Part shown: positions 51,170 to 59,558 of the stretch, piece after piece
How positions within the stretch are numbered: the stretch's first letter is position 1
Layout of the letters: each line of letters begins with the position of its first letter
Source: WRDF01 sp031552235
GTDB lineage: Bacteria > Bacteroidota > Bacteroidia > Bacteroidales > Rikenellaceae
Direction: 5' to 3'
DNA: 64,000 nt
Assembly (NCBI GenBank): GCA_031552235.1
Contig: JAVBMR010000011.1
Coordinates: 1-64,000, forward strand
Translations under genes and position numbers: made by a program
The notes under the pieces: generated by a model
Databases searched by the model: none
Told to the model about the DNA's origin: nothing
Seen by the model: the letters and a program-made list of their open reading frames with translations, nothing else

Positions 51170-52036
51170 TTATGCGTTTTTATAATATTCATACAATTTA
51201 ACGACCTGGGCAGCCTCGCGGACGTCGTGGACGCGCAGGATCGAAGCGCCTTTGCAGAGCGTTTCCCAATTCAACGCCGCAGTCCCGGCGAGGCTCTCGG
51301 CTGGCTCCACATCCAGCACCTTATATATCATCGACTTGCGCGAAACACCGGCAAGCAGGGGATAACCGAACCGGGTAAGCTCGTCCATGCGGCGCATAAG
51401 CTGATAATTTTGGCTTGTCGTTTTGGCGAACCCAAATCCGGGATCGAGGATAATGTTTTCGTCCCTGATCCCAGCCGCCTTCATTTCGGATATTTTGGCC
51501 TCGAAATATGACTTAACGTCTTCCGTAATGTCATCATATTCGGTATGTTGCTGCATCGTAGCCGGTGTGGCACGCATGTGCATGGCCACGTACGGGACGC
51601 CGTATCCGGCCGCGGTACGGTGCATGTCGGAATCGAGGCCGCCGCCCGAAATGTCGTTTATCACGCACGGGCCGAACTCATCGATGCAACGGCGAGCAAC
51701 GCACGCCCGGAACGTATCCACAGAAACTATTGCTTCCGGATGACGCTCCCGGATTATTTTTAACGCGCGGGCGACCCTGCCGAATTCCTCGCCGGGGCTG
51801 ACATCCGCCGCGCCGGGGCGTGACGAGTAACCGCCCACATCGAGGATATCCGCGCCATCGGCAATCGCTTTATCGACCGCACGGGTGATTTCGCCATCGG
51901 TCGCGAGGCTGTCTTCGGCCAACCGGATATCGCCGGCCAGCAGGCGGCTGCCCGGGAAAAACGAGTCAGGCGTGACGTTTATAATCGCCATCACGACAGG
52001 ACGCCGCAGATCCAACTCACTCGCCCCTACCCTCAT
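51170..52036 (-). CDS. folP: Dihydropteroate synthase
   Basis: A 288-residue folate enzyme joining para-aminobenzoate and dihydropterin pyrophosphate, the sulfonamide target. Visible motifs: MAIINVTPDSFFPGS, GGYSSRPGAADVSPGEE, NDISGGGLD, ILDPGFGFAKTTSQNYQLM, LLAGVSRKSMIY and RVHDVREAAQVVKL. Overlaps the coaE stop by ATGA (52033-52036). Confidence 0.95.
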   Translation of the reverse strand: MRVGASELDLRRPVVMAIINVTPDSFFPGSRLLAGDIRLAEDSLATDGEITRAVDKAIADGADILDVGGYSSRPGAADVSPGEEFGRVARALKIIRERHPEAIVSVDTFRACVARRCIDEFGPCVINDISGGGLDSDMHRTAAGYGVPYVAMHMRATPATMQQHTEYDDITEDVKSYFEAKISEMKAAGIRDENIILDPGFGFAKTTSQNYQLMRRMDELTRFGYPLLAGVSRKSMIYKVLDVEPAESLAGTAALNWETLCKGASILRVHDVREAAQVVKLYEYYKNA

Positions 52037-52620
52037 TGCCGGAATATTTTATCGAGCTCCAGAACCTGGGGCATCAGGATATCACTCTCGCCGCTATGTA
52101 TCACATAATCAGCCCGCGACTCCCGCCCGGCATCTTCCATCTGGTTGGCCATCCTTGCCCTCACTTTCCCGGGATCGGAACCGTCGCGGGCAGCAGCGCG
52201 TTTTATGCGAACCTCAACCGGGGCGCTGACCGTCACTACACGATCGGTCAACACGTTCATGCCGCTCTCGAAAAGTATGGCGCTTTCGTGGATAACATAT
52301 GGGGAACCTTCGGATTCTTTTTGCCGTGCCCACTCCTTAAAGTCCTCGATCACGGCAGGATGGACGATGGAATTAAGCCCATGAAGCAGCGCCTTATCGG
52401 AAAACACGCGCGAAGCCACGAACGCCCGGTCGAGCGTGCCGCCCTTATAGGCCTGCGCCCCGAGCAAGCCGACGATCCTCCCGCGAAGTTCCGAAGAGGT
52501 GTTCATAAGCTGTTTAGCCGCGGTGTCGGCATCGTAAACAGGTATGCCCAAAGCGGCGAACATGCGCGAAACGGTACTCTTGCCGCTGCCTATCCCGCCT
52601 GTAAGTCCGATCCTTAGCAT
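52033..52620 (-). CDS. coaE: Dephospho-CoA kinase
   Basis: A 195-residue kinase catalysing the last CoA synthesis step. The P-loop is LRIGLTGGIGSGKSTVSRMF at the N-terminus; PVYDADTAAKQLM and HPAVIEDFKEWARQ are typical. The ATG at 52620 starts the P-loop; upstream open frame belongs to nothing recognisable. Followed by folP with four bases of overlap and preceded by the YbbR-like gene with two bases between. Confidence 0.93.
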   Translation of the reverse strand: MLRIGLTGGIGSGKSTVSRMFAALGIPVYDADTAAKQLMNTSSELRGRIVGLLGAQAYKGGTLDRAFVASRVFSDKALLHGLNSIVHPAVIEDFKEWARQKESEGSPYVIHESAILFESGMNVLTDRVVTVSAPVEVRIKRAAARDGSDPGKVRARMANQMEDAGRESRADYVIHSGESDILMPQVLELDKIFRQ

Positions 52621-52622
52621 GG

Positions 52623-53036
52623 TTACTGCGCTGTTGTGATGGGAGAAGGGATTTCGGGGATGTCGGTCAACATAATTATACGAAGGTCCTTCGTATGGGC
52701 CTCGACAACGGATTTGAGCGAAGATGGGCTGACTATGAGTTTGCTTTCGTCGGTAATCGAAGGAAATGTCTCTATATCCCGTAAACTCACTCTGATATCG
52801 CTGTGACGGAGAATGCGGTGGGCCAATATTCTGTAACCCGTCCCCTCGGCCTCGCACCTGACCTTGATCCTGGTATCCCCGATATTTACAGGAATTGTAA
52901 CGTTGGCTATGTAGGTATGCCCCAGATTGATCAGCAGCCACAACAGGAAAGAAAAACCCAGCAACACCAAAAACGTGGGCGAGGTGTACTTACGGACATG
53001 CTTTAATATATTTCCCAGCTTTTCATTCATAAACAT
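52623..53036 (-). CDS. YbbR-like single-pass membrane protein
   Basis: About 137 residues. One membrane segment (about 20-40, FLVLLGFSFLLWLLINLGHT) is followed by a single YbbR-like beta domain (VTIPVNIGDTRIKVRCEAEG, LRHSDIRVSLRDIETFPSIT). Larger relatives (CdaR) regulate c-di-AMP synthesis; in Bacteroidota a YbbR gene commonly precedes coaE, as here. Start is the ATG at 53036 or 53030. Confidence 0.75.
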   Translation of the reverse strand: MFMNEKLGNILKHVRKYTSPTFLVLLGFSFLLWLLINLGHTYIANVTIPVNIGDTRIKVRCEAEGTGYRILAHRILRHSDIRVSLRDIETFPSITDESKLIVSPSSLKSVVEAHTKDLRIIMLTDIPEIPSPITTAQ

Positions 53037-53130
53037 CGTCTGTTGCGGGCCGGATCCCGGTTGAGATACAAAGTAAGTGATTTTTTCGCGAAAGACAATG
53101 CCCGACAGTATCTCTTCGGGTTTCAGAAAT

Positions 53131-53160
53131 AAAAAACGGCCCCCGAAGGAAGCCGTTTTC
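53131..53160 (-). terminator. Terminator after the OmpH-like gene
   Basis: On the minus strand AAAACGGC / GCCGTTTT around a CTTCC-type loop followed by T-rich sequence, just after the stop at 53181. Confidence 0.75.
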
Positions 53161-53180
53161 AAATCGCATGCGGGATACTT

Positions 53181-53798
53181 TTATTTCTTCGTTTCAGCCG
53201 CCTTCTTTTCCTCGGCGTACTTGGCATTCAACCCCTCAAGCACCGCATTCGTGATATTCAGGCGCGGATCGGCATGTAGCACCGGAGTGTTGCCGCTGGT
53301 CGTAAGTATCATGCTGTATTTATAATCGGCATTGAACTCGGCCAGGAAAGTGTCGAGGTTATTGATAATGTTGTTCATCAGCACCTGGCCCTCCTCGGCA
53401 AGCTCGCCCTGCACCTTGTCGCGGTGGGCGTAAAGGGCCTGTTCCTGACGCTGGAGGTCCTCCTGAAGCTGAGTAGCCTCGGAACGCGTCACGAGGCCCT
53501 TGTTGATCTTTTCCTGGGCATCGGCGAAAGTCTTCTCCAAAGAACGCATCTTATTGGCCAACTCGGTTTCGGCCTTCTTTGCCTTAGCCGTCAACTCGGC
53601 ATTCTTGTCTACATATAAATTATAGTTGCTGAGCAGAGAATCGAGCTCCACATATGCTATATAAGCGCTTATCGCAGCCTGGGGCGCTCCGTCTGCGGTT
53701 TGCGACACGTTATCCTGCGCACCGGCCGGATTCCCGGATTTCTCGCCGCATGCGAACAAGCCCAGCAAAAGCGCAGGCAACAAAAACATTTTTTTCAT
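53181..53798 (-). CDS. OmpH/Skp-family lipoprotein
   Basis: A 205-residue protein with a lipoprotein signal (GLFAC, Cys at about 17). After a 25-residue linker, residues ~40-195 have the Skp layout: IAYVELDSLLSNYNLYVDKN, long charged helices (TELANKMRSLEKTFADAQEK, LQRQEQALYAHRDKVQGEL) and the closing strand ILTTSGNTPVLHADPRLNIT. Skp/OmpH chaperones carry unfolded outer-membrane proteins; a lipid-anchored version is common in this phylum. Confidence 0.85.
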   Translation of the reverse strand: MKKMFLLPALLLGLFACGEKSGNPAGAQDNVSQTADGAPQAAISAYIAYVELDSLLSNYNLYVDKNAELTAKAKKAETELANKMRSLEKTFADAQEKINKGLVTRSEATQLQEDLQRQEQALYAHRDKVQGELAEEGQVLMNNIINNLDTFLAEFNADYKYSMILTTSGNTPVLHADPRLNITNAVLEGLNAKYAEEKKAAETKK

Positions 53799-53855
53799 TC
53801 TTTCAATTCTTTTAATAAGTAATGGGGCAAATATACACAAAATCTTTTTTTGGAC

Positions 53856-53863
53856 TATCTTTG
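53856..53863 (+). promoter_or_regulatory. -7 box (TATCTTTG) for ruvA
   Basis: A perfect TAnnTTTG box 20 bases before the ruvA ATG. Confidence 0.6.
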
Positions 53864-53883
53864 TTGAAATATTCTGTCGAACC

Positions 53884-54477
53884 ATGTACGAATACATAAA
53901 AGGCGAAATCGCCGAACTTACACCAGCATACGCTGTAGTCGAAGCAGCAGGAATAGGATATCTCCTTATAATATCGCTCCAGACATACTCAGAAATAGAA
54001 ACAAAAAAAGCGGCCGTAATATACACCCACTACATCGTGCGCGAAGACGCCCAGATACTATACGGATTCGCCACGAAGCGCGAAAGGGACGTCTTCAGGC
54101 TCTTGATAGGCGTTTCGGGCGTCGGCGGGAACACCGCGAGGATGATACTCTCGACATACGCGCCGCAGGAACTCACGAACATCATAGCCAGCGAAAACGC
54201 GGCACTGCTCAAAAACGTGAAAGGGCTGGGACTCAAGACGGCACAGAAAATAATAGTCGAACTGCGCGACAAGATAGGCATCGCGGCGGCGTTCGACAGG
54301 CAAGGCCCGGACAACACCCCGCAAGGTAATCCGGGGAATTATGCCGAAGCGCTCGCGGCGCTCACGATGCTCGGTTTCCCAAAAGCGGCATCGGAAAAAG
54401 TGCTGCGCACGGTCATGAAGGAAAACCCGGCGGCATCGGTCGAAGACATGGTCAGGATGTCGCTCAAAAACCTGTAA
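53884..54477 (+). CDS. ruvA: Holliday junction branch migration protein RuvA
   Basis: A 197-residue protein. The N-terminal OB fold begins MYEYIKGEIAELTPAYAVVE; two HhH motifs are seen (LLIGVSGVGGNTARMILSTY and LLKNVKGLGLKTAQKIIVEL); the C-terminal domain III (about 148-197) contacts RuvB. It binds four-way junctions and stimulates RuvB branch migration. ruvB is not adjacent. Confidence 0.95.
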   Translation: MYEYIKGEIAELTPAYAVVEAAGIGYLLIISLQTYSEIETKKAAVIYTHYIVREDAQILYGFATKRERDVFRLLIGVSGVGGNTARMILSTYAPQELTNIIASENAALLKNVKGLGLKTAQKIIVELRDKIGIAAAFDRQGPDNTPQGNPGNYAEALAALTMLGFPKAASEKVLRTVMKENPAASVEDMVRMSLKNL

Positions 54478-54613
54478 CAGGGGAGCCAGGAGCGGCTTGT
54501 AACGCCATCCACCATAGCCAACGTGTTGAATATCAGCATTATTCACAAACAGACAAAATCGAGCGGCCAGCAGTGAATCTATATTAAGGAATTGTTAAAA
54601 TTATACCAAATTA

Positions 54614-54645
54614 TTGGGTAGGGGAAAAAATTAGTGTTATTTTTG
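54614..54645 (+). promoter_or_regulatory. Promoter of the PiT gene
   Basis: TTG (54614-54616), 21 bases, TATTTTTG (54638-54645), 34 bases before the ATG at 54680. Confidence 0.6.
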
Positions 54646-54679
54646 TCACAATTAGTTTCCGAAAATTTAACCAAAAAAT

Positions 54680-56920
54680 ATGGATCCTATTTACATTTTC
54701 ATCGTCGTAGTACTCCTCGGACTGGCCATTGTAGGACTTATGGTGGGCGTAGCGAACGACGCAGTGAACTTCCTGAATTCGGCGATAGGTTCGAAAGCCG
54801 CCCCCAGATGGATCATCCTGACGGTGGCTTCGGTCGGCATAATCATTGGGGCGCTCTCGTCGAGCGGAATGATGGAGGTCGCGCGAAGCGGCGTATTTTA
54901 TCCCGACCAATTCTCATTCTCGGACGTAATGATGCTGTTCCTCGGCGTAATGTTCGCGAACGTAATACTGCTCGACCTCTTCAATACATTCGGACTGCCC
55001 ACGTCCACGACGGTTTCTCTGGTATTCGGGCTGCTGGGAGCGGCAATAGCCGTCGCAGTGTACAAAATAACGGGAAGCGACACGCTGACGATGACCGACC
55101 TGTCGGGATACATAAACTCGGGCAAAGCGATGGTCATAATATCGGCGATACTCGTATCGGTCGCGGTGGCATTCGTGTCGGGATCGGTAGTGATGTACCT
55201 CACAAGGCTGATATTCACATTCCGCTATAAGAAAGTCTTCTCCCGCATCGGTTACTTCTGGTGCGGGATCGCTTTTACCGCAATCTCATACTTCGCAGTG
55301 TTCAAAGGGCTGAAAGACGCGGGGATATTCAGCAAGGAAACCCTCGACTTCGTACAGAACAACCTCGCCCTGACCCTCACAGTACTATGGCTCGGATGGA
55401 GCGCCCTGATGGCCGTTTTGCAGCACATATTCAAAGTCAACATCCTAAAATTGACGATACTCGCGGGTACGTTCTCGCTCGCCCTGGCGTTCGCAGGCAA
55501 CGACCTCGTGAACTTCATCGGGGTGCCTATCGCGGGATGGGACTCGTATAAAATAGCCGCCCAGACAGGCAATGACCAGATGATGATGGGAGGGCTCATG
55601 GAACCGGTAAAGGCTAACTTTATATTCCTGCTGGCGGCAGGAGTAATAATGGTCGTCACGCTTTGGACATCGAAAAAAGCCAAAAGCGTTTCGGACACCG
55701 AGATAAACCTCGCAAAACAGGACGAAGGAGCGGAACGCTTCGGGTCTACCCTATTCTCCCGCTCGCTTGTAAGGCTCGCACTCAGCACCAACAAAAGCGT
55801 CGAAAAACTACTGCCGGAATGGACCCTGAAATGGATTAACAAGAGGTTCATACCCCTCAGGGACGGGGAATACGGCGGCGAAAGGGCCCACTTCGACATG
55901 ATAAGGGCCACGCTCAACCTCACGATAGCGTCGCTCCTGATAGCATTCGCGACTTCGCTCAAGCTCCCGCTTTCGACCACATACGTGACGTTTATGGTCG
56001 CGATGGGTAGTTCGCTCGCGGACAGGGCCTGGGGCCGGGAAAGCGCCGTATACCGCATAACAGGCGTACTCACGGTAATATCGGGGTGGTTCGTAACAGC
56101 GGTCGTAGCGTTCGCCATAGCCTTCGTGATAACGCTTATACTCATGTACGGAGGCATAATCGCGATCATCGCCGTGACTCTCCTCTGCGGATACATGCTG
56201 ATACAGAGCGGAATACTGCACAAAAAACGCGAAGCGAAAGCGGTGGAGCACGAGAAAAAGCACACCAACAACGAAGAAGCGGACGAAGTCATAAACCGCT
56301 GCATCTCGGAAGTGATCGACACGATGGAAAAAGTCACAGACATCTACAAGCAAACGCTGATGGGCGTCTTCCAGGAAGACAGGAAAGCTCTCAGGCAGAT
56401 GGTGAAAGACTCGAACGAACTATTCTACCAGGCACGCGAGCGCAAATACGAAGTGATGCCCACGCTCCAGAAACTCCAGCACAACTACATAGACACAGGA
56501 CACTATTACGTGCAGGTGGTTGACTACATGAGCGAAGCGTCGAAAGCGCTCGTACACATAACACGCCCGTGTTTCGAGCACATTGACAACAACCACGAAG
56601 GACTCTCGATGGAACAGGTCGAAGACCTCGCGCACATCAACAACGACGTTTCGAAGATATACGACAGGATAAACGTAATGCTACGCACCAACGACTTCAG
56701 GGACATAGACACCGTCATGAGGATGCGCGACGGGCTGTTCGAATCGATAGACGAAGGCATAAGGCGCCAGCTGAAACGCATAAAATCGAAATCGACAAGC
56801 ACAAAAGCCAGCATGCTCTACCTCAACATACTGAACGAAACGAAAACAATGGTGCTCCAATCGAGGAACCTGCTCAAATCGCAGAAATATTTCGTCGAAA
56901 ACCGTACCGGCGCACAATAA
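54680..56920 (+). CDS. Inorganic phosphate transporter (PiT) with C-terminal PhoU-like domain
   Basis: A 746-residue protein. The two PiT repeats are marked by MVGVANDAVNFLNSAIGSKA and LAFAGNDLVNFIGVPIAGWD; there are about 11 membrane segments to residue ~515. The remaining ~230 residues are cytoplasmic and helical (VINRCISEVIDTMEKVTDIY ... YVQVVDYMSEASKALVHITR), as in PhoU-like regulators fused to PiT in Bacteroidota. It imports phosphate with sodium or protons, with the tail probably gating transport. Confidence 0.9.
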   Translation: MDPIYIFIVVVLLGLAIVGLMVGVANDAVNFLNSAIGSKAAPRWIILTVASVGIIIGALSSSGMMEVARSGVFYPDQFSFSDVMMLFLGVMFANVILLDLFNTFGLPTSTTVSLVFGLLGAAIAVAVYKITGSDTLTMTDLSGYINSGKAMVIISAILVSVAVAFVSGSVVMYLTRLIFTFRYKKVFSRIGYFWCGIAFTAISYFAVFKGLKDAGIFSKETLDFVQNNLALTLTVLWLGWSALMAVLQHIFKVNILKLTILAGTFSLALAFAGNDLVNFIGVPIAGWDSYKIAAQTGNDQMMMGGLMEPVKANFIFLLAAGVIMVVTLWTSKKAKSVSDTEINLAKQDEGAERFGSTLFSRSLVRLALSTNKSVEKLLPEWTLKWINKRFIPLRDGEYGGERAHFDMIRATLNLTIASLLIAFATSLKLPLSTTYVTFMVAMGSSLADRAWGRESAVYRITGVLTVISGWFVTAVVAFAIAFVITLILMYGGIIAIIAVTLLCGYMLIQSGILHKKREAKAVEHEKKHTNNEEADEVINRCISEVIDTMEKVTDIYKQTLMGVFQEDRKALRQMVKDSNELFYQARERKYEVMPTLQKLQHNYIDTGHYYVQVVDYMSEASKALVHITRPCFEHIDNNHEGLSMEQVEDLAHINNDVSKIYDRINVMLRTNDFRDIDTVMRMRDGLFESIDEGIRRQLKRIKSKSTSTKASMLYLNILNETKTMVLQSRNLLKSQKYFVENRTGAQ

Positions 56921-56989
56921 AAACCGGTAACCGGGGGTTTATTTATAAGATAAAACCTCCGGTTGCGAACGAACAGAACCAAGCACAGG

Positions 56990-57024
56990 TAAGGAGGCCA
57001 TATCGCGCCTCCTTATTTGTTTTT
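56990..57024 (+). terminator. Terminator after the PiT gene
   Basis: TAAGGAGGC pairs with GCCTCCTTA, then TTTGTTTTT. A weaker hairpin (AACCGG..GGTTT / AAACC..CCGGTT) lies just before, at 56926-56966. Confidence 0.8.
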
Positions 57025-57038
57025 AGAGGAAAAATACG

Positions 57039-57046
57039 TAAGTTTG
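57039..57046 (+). promoter_or_regulatory. -7 box (TAAGTTTG) for the FKBP-like pair
   Basis: A perfect TAnnTTTG box 24 bases before the ATG at 57071. Confidence 0.6.
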
Positions 57047-57070
57047 TGAGTTAAAAACGCAAGGAAGCGT

Positions 57071-57649
57071 ATGAAGATAAGCAGAATCATCCTGATGACA
57101 GTCGCGGCGGCCGGTATGCTGGCGGCATGCGGCGAATCGGACGAAAACAATATCGTACCGGACCAGAGGGAGGCGATAATAAAATTCCTCGACACGAACG
57201 AACTCGCATACGAGGAAGTCGGAGGGGTATTCAGACACTTCCCCGACCCCAGGACATCGGAGCCGGACGCACACGTAATCAGGCAGGGGGACGAAGTCGG
57301 GATAAAGTTCGAGCTATACAAAGCCGCGTACACAAAGCAGGCGAACTCGCTCGCACCGCTCCCCACGACAGCCCTGTACAGCAACAAAGAATTCGTGCAG
57401 GAAGCGCTGATAAGCACAGGGCTGAACCCGCAATACTGGCCATCGCCCTCCGAGCCATTCAAAGCGAAGGTAGGCGCAGACGAACTGATAGCAGGGCTCG
57501 ACCGAGGACTCGCAGGATGCCAGGAAGGCGACTCGGTACTGCTTTTCATAACGTCGAACCTTGCATTCGGCACGAAACCGATAGCGAACCTGAGTGAAAA
57601 TACGGCAATACTATACATAGTGAACATAGAATCGGTTAATAACCAATAA
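57071..57649 (+). CDS. FKBP-like lipoprotein 1
   Basis: A 192-residue protein with a lipoprotein signal (MLAAC, Cys at about 20). The C-terminal ~90 residues fit the FKBP-type peptidyl-prolyl isomerase fold: ELIAGLDRGLAGCQEGDSVL, LFITSNLAFGTKPI, and ENTAILYIVNIESV (final strand). It lacks some aromatic active-site residues of canonical FKBPs, so isomerase activity is uncertain. Twelve bases before the second FKBP-like gene. Confidence 0.75.
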   Translation: MKISRIILMTVAAAGMLAACGESDENNIVPDQREAIIKFLDTNELAYEEVGGVFRHFPDPRTSEPDAHVIRQGDEVGIKFELYKAAYTKQANSLAPLPTTALYSNKEFVQEALISTGLNPQYWPSPSEPFKAKVGADELIAGLDRGLAGCQEGDSVLLFITSNLAFGTKPIANLSENTAILYIVNIESVNNQ

Positions 57650-57660
57650 TATAACGGAAT

Positions 57661-58905
57661 ATGAAAAAATTACTGCGCGTTTTTGCCGCCCTTTCGATAG
57701 CAGCTCTGTCAATTACGTCCTGCGCCGAAAAAGAAGAAGAAAACGCATACGATATCGAGCAGCGTTCGTTCGACGCCTGGATGCAGGAGAATGTCATAGC
57801 AGAACACGCCAACCCAGAAAACGTGGTCAGGTACAGCAACGGCGTATACATAGAATGGCTGACGAAAAACCCCGAGGGAGCGCAACCGGCATACGGCAAC
57901 TGGCTCAAACTGGACTACACGGGAAGAACCCTCTCCGGCAACGTATACAAAACCAGAAACAAAAGCATAGCCGAACAGGAACGCGAAGCCACTCCGAAGA
58001 CAAACTACGTCCCGGCATACATAAACTATTACGAACTGAACGGGCTGACGCCGGGGGAAAACTTTGCCATTGGCAAAATGAGGAAAGGCGAAAAGGTAAT
58101 AGCGTACCTCCCTTCGAGAATGGCATACAAAGGCTCGGTAAAAAAATTCTCTAACGGATACGGCGGGCATTTCCTCCTATCGGCGGCAATGATACCCGTA
58201 CAGATAGAACTCGAACTGGCGGACGTTATAACAGACGCCTCGGCAAGGGAGAAAGACCTCGTTGCAAAATGCCTCGCAGCCAACGGGATGAACGACACCC
58301 AATACGAAGCAGGTAACGGCGGCGACAAAATAAAGGACGGCATATATGCCAAAGTGCTGACGAAACACGACCAGAACGACCCCGAAGTATCGCAGGAAGA
58401 CAAGACCAAGTATAACGGCTGGGGTGCGTACACGAAAGTCGATAAAGACGACGAACTGTACATATACAGGGACGTATACGTAATTCAGGAAGAACCCGGA
58501 AACGCCGACGGTGGAAACAACCCGGAAGAACCGACGCAGAACGCGGGAGAGTTCGGACTGTTCCTCGTAAGCACGGACAGGATGAAACTCGCAGAGCAGA
58601 AATGGAGCGACTTCGCGCCGTACACACCCGTGTTCGTCAAGCCTTCGCTCAAATCTGACAACGTAATATACGCGATAAGGGAAGCTTTCGTAAAGAAAGA
58701 TATAAACTACATGTCGTCGTTCGTTGTCGTAACGACATCTGAATTCGCATACGGAAAGAACGGATTCTACCAAAGTACGGAACCTTACGGCGAGATCCCG
58801 CCATACACTCCGCTGCTTATCAGGGTGTATGTCGAAAGGAAAACATACGCGGAAGGGACGCAGTTGCTGGCCAACGAAGACGGAGTTTTCGGGAAAGCTA
58901 TATAA
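57661..58905 (+). CDS. FKBP-like lipoprotein 2, large, probably two-domain
   Basis: A 414-residue protein with a lipoprotein signal (SITSC, Cys at about 21). A first FKBP-like unit spans ~75-185 (GNWLKLDYTGRTLSGNVYKT ... IPVQIELELADVI); residues ~185-290 carry YAKVLTKHDQNDPEVSQEDK and DELYIYRDVYVIQEE; after a Glu/Pro/Asn-rich linker a second beta-rich unit with similar strand pattern closes the protein (SSFVVVTTSEFAYGKNGFYQ ... PLLIRVYVERK). Related to Bacteroidota FKBP-like lipoproteins; function unknown. Confidence 0.65.
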   Translation: MKKLLRVFAALSIAALSITSCAEKEEENAYDIEQRSFDAWMQENVIAEHANPENVVRYSNGVYIEWLTKNPEGAQPAYGNWLKLDYTGRTLSGNVYKTRNKSIAEQEREATPKTNYVPAYINYYELNGLTPGENFAIGKMRKGEKVIAYLPSRMAYKGSVKKFSNGYGGHFLLSAAMIPVQIELELADVITDASAREKDLVAKCLAANGMNDTQYEAGNGGDKIKDGIYAKVLTKHDQNDPEVSQEDKTKYNGWGAYTKVDKDDELYIYRDVYVIQEEPGNADGGNNPEEPTQNAGEFGLFLVSTDRMKLAEQKWSDFAPYTPVFVKPSLKSDNVIYAIREAFVKKDINYMSSFVVVTTSEFAYGKNGFYQSTEPYGEIPPYTPLLIRVYVERKTYAEGTQLLANEDGVFGKAI

Positions 58906-59234
58906 CAGCGGACACGGGATGCGCCGGGTGCCGATGGGCAGGAGAGCGCAGGCGGCACATGGCGTGGAAAGTTAGTGGGAAGGTGCGGAAAACGGGAAGA
59001 GCGCAAGGGACGCAGTGTGTGAATGGGAAGAAGATAGTGCGAGGTATAGTGAAAGTGTGGGTGGAGACAGGAGACAGGCGGCGAAAAACAGAGGGAGTGA
59101 AGAGATGACAATGACTGGCGGAGTGCGGGATGCCGGGAGTATGCGGATTGGGGAATGATTGCATATGGCGGGCAGAGCACGGAGAAAAATGCAAGGAAAA
59201 GTATACAGCGGAAACGCGCAGAAAACAGACAGAA
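58906..59234 (+). other. Purine-rich non-coding stretch
   Basis: About 330 bases between the second FKBP-like stop and the bidirectional terminator have strikingly few pyrimidines on the plus strand (long G/A runs such as GGAAAGTTAGTGGGAAGG). No gene with recognisable homology is present on either strand. It may be a long 3' untranslated region or a decayed gene. Confidence 0.5.
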
Positions 59235-59276
59235 GGTAACAAAAAAGGGGGTAGTCACCCCCTTTTTTTTGTTACC
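59235..59276. terminator. Bidirectional terminator
   Basis: A 42-base palindrome GGTAACAAAAAAGGGGGT..ACCCCCTTTTTTTTGTTACC with an AGTC loop, between the FKBP-like genes and the small minus-strand gene. Confidence 0.9.
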
Positions 59277-59280
59277 TATT

Positions 59281-59463
59281 TTATTTCTTGACCTTCCCTG
59301 TACGTTCATACAGCACGAGTACGCACGAACGCAACTGTTCATTCAGAATCTGAGAAGAATATTCCTGCTGGCGGACGACCCAACCCTCTGAATTCAACCG
59401 CTTGATATCCGCATTTATAGTTTCATCATCATTGTTATGATATGTCTTTATCATTTGTTCCAT
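59281..59463 (-). CDS. Small protein, possibly DUF4177-like
   Basis: A 60-residue protein: INADIKRLNSEGWVVRQQEY and SCVLVLYERTGK resemble the short beta-alpha-beta pattern of DUF4177 (a 'GW' turn followed by a terminal hydrophobic strand). Too short for certainty. It ends at the bidirectional terminator; its start is about 95 bases from the end of the kinase gene. Confidence 0.5.
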   Translation of the reverse strand: MEQMIKTYHNNDDETINADIKRLNSEGWVVRQQEYSSQILNEQLRSCVLVLYERTGKVKK

Positions 59464-59558
59464 CGTCGTCCGGTATTTTGTACACAGATATGAAAAACAA
59501 ATTCAATGCCATGGAATAAGGCAATCCGCATTATGGACCACCTTATTAAACAAAATGG

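Noticed and set aside
58906..59242. Minus-strand frames in the purine-rich stretch
   Set aside because: They result from the lack of stop codons in pyrimidine-rich reading and give low-complexity Ser/Pro/Cys peptides.
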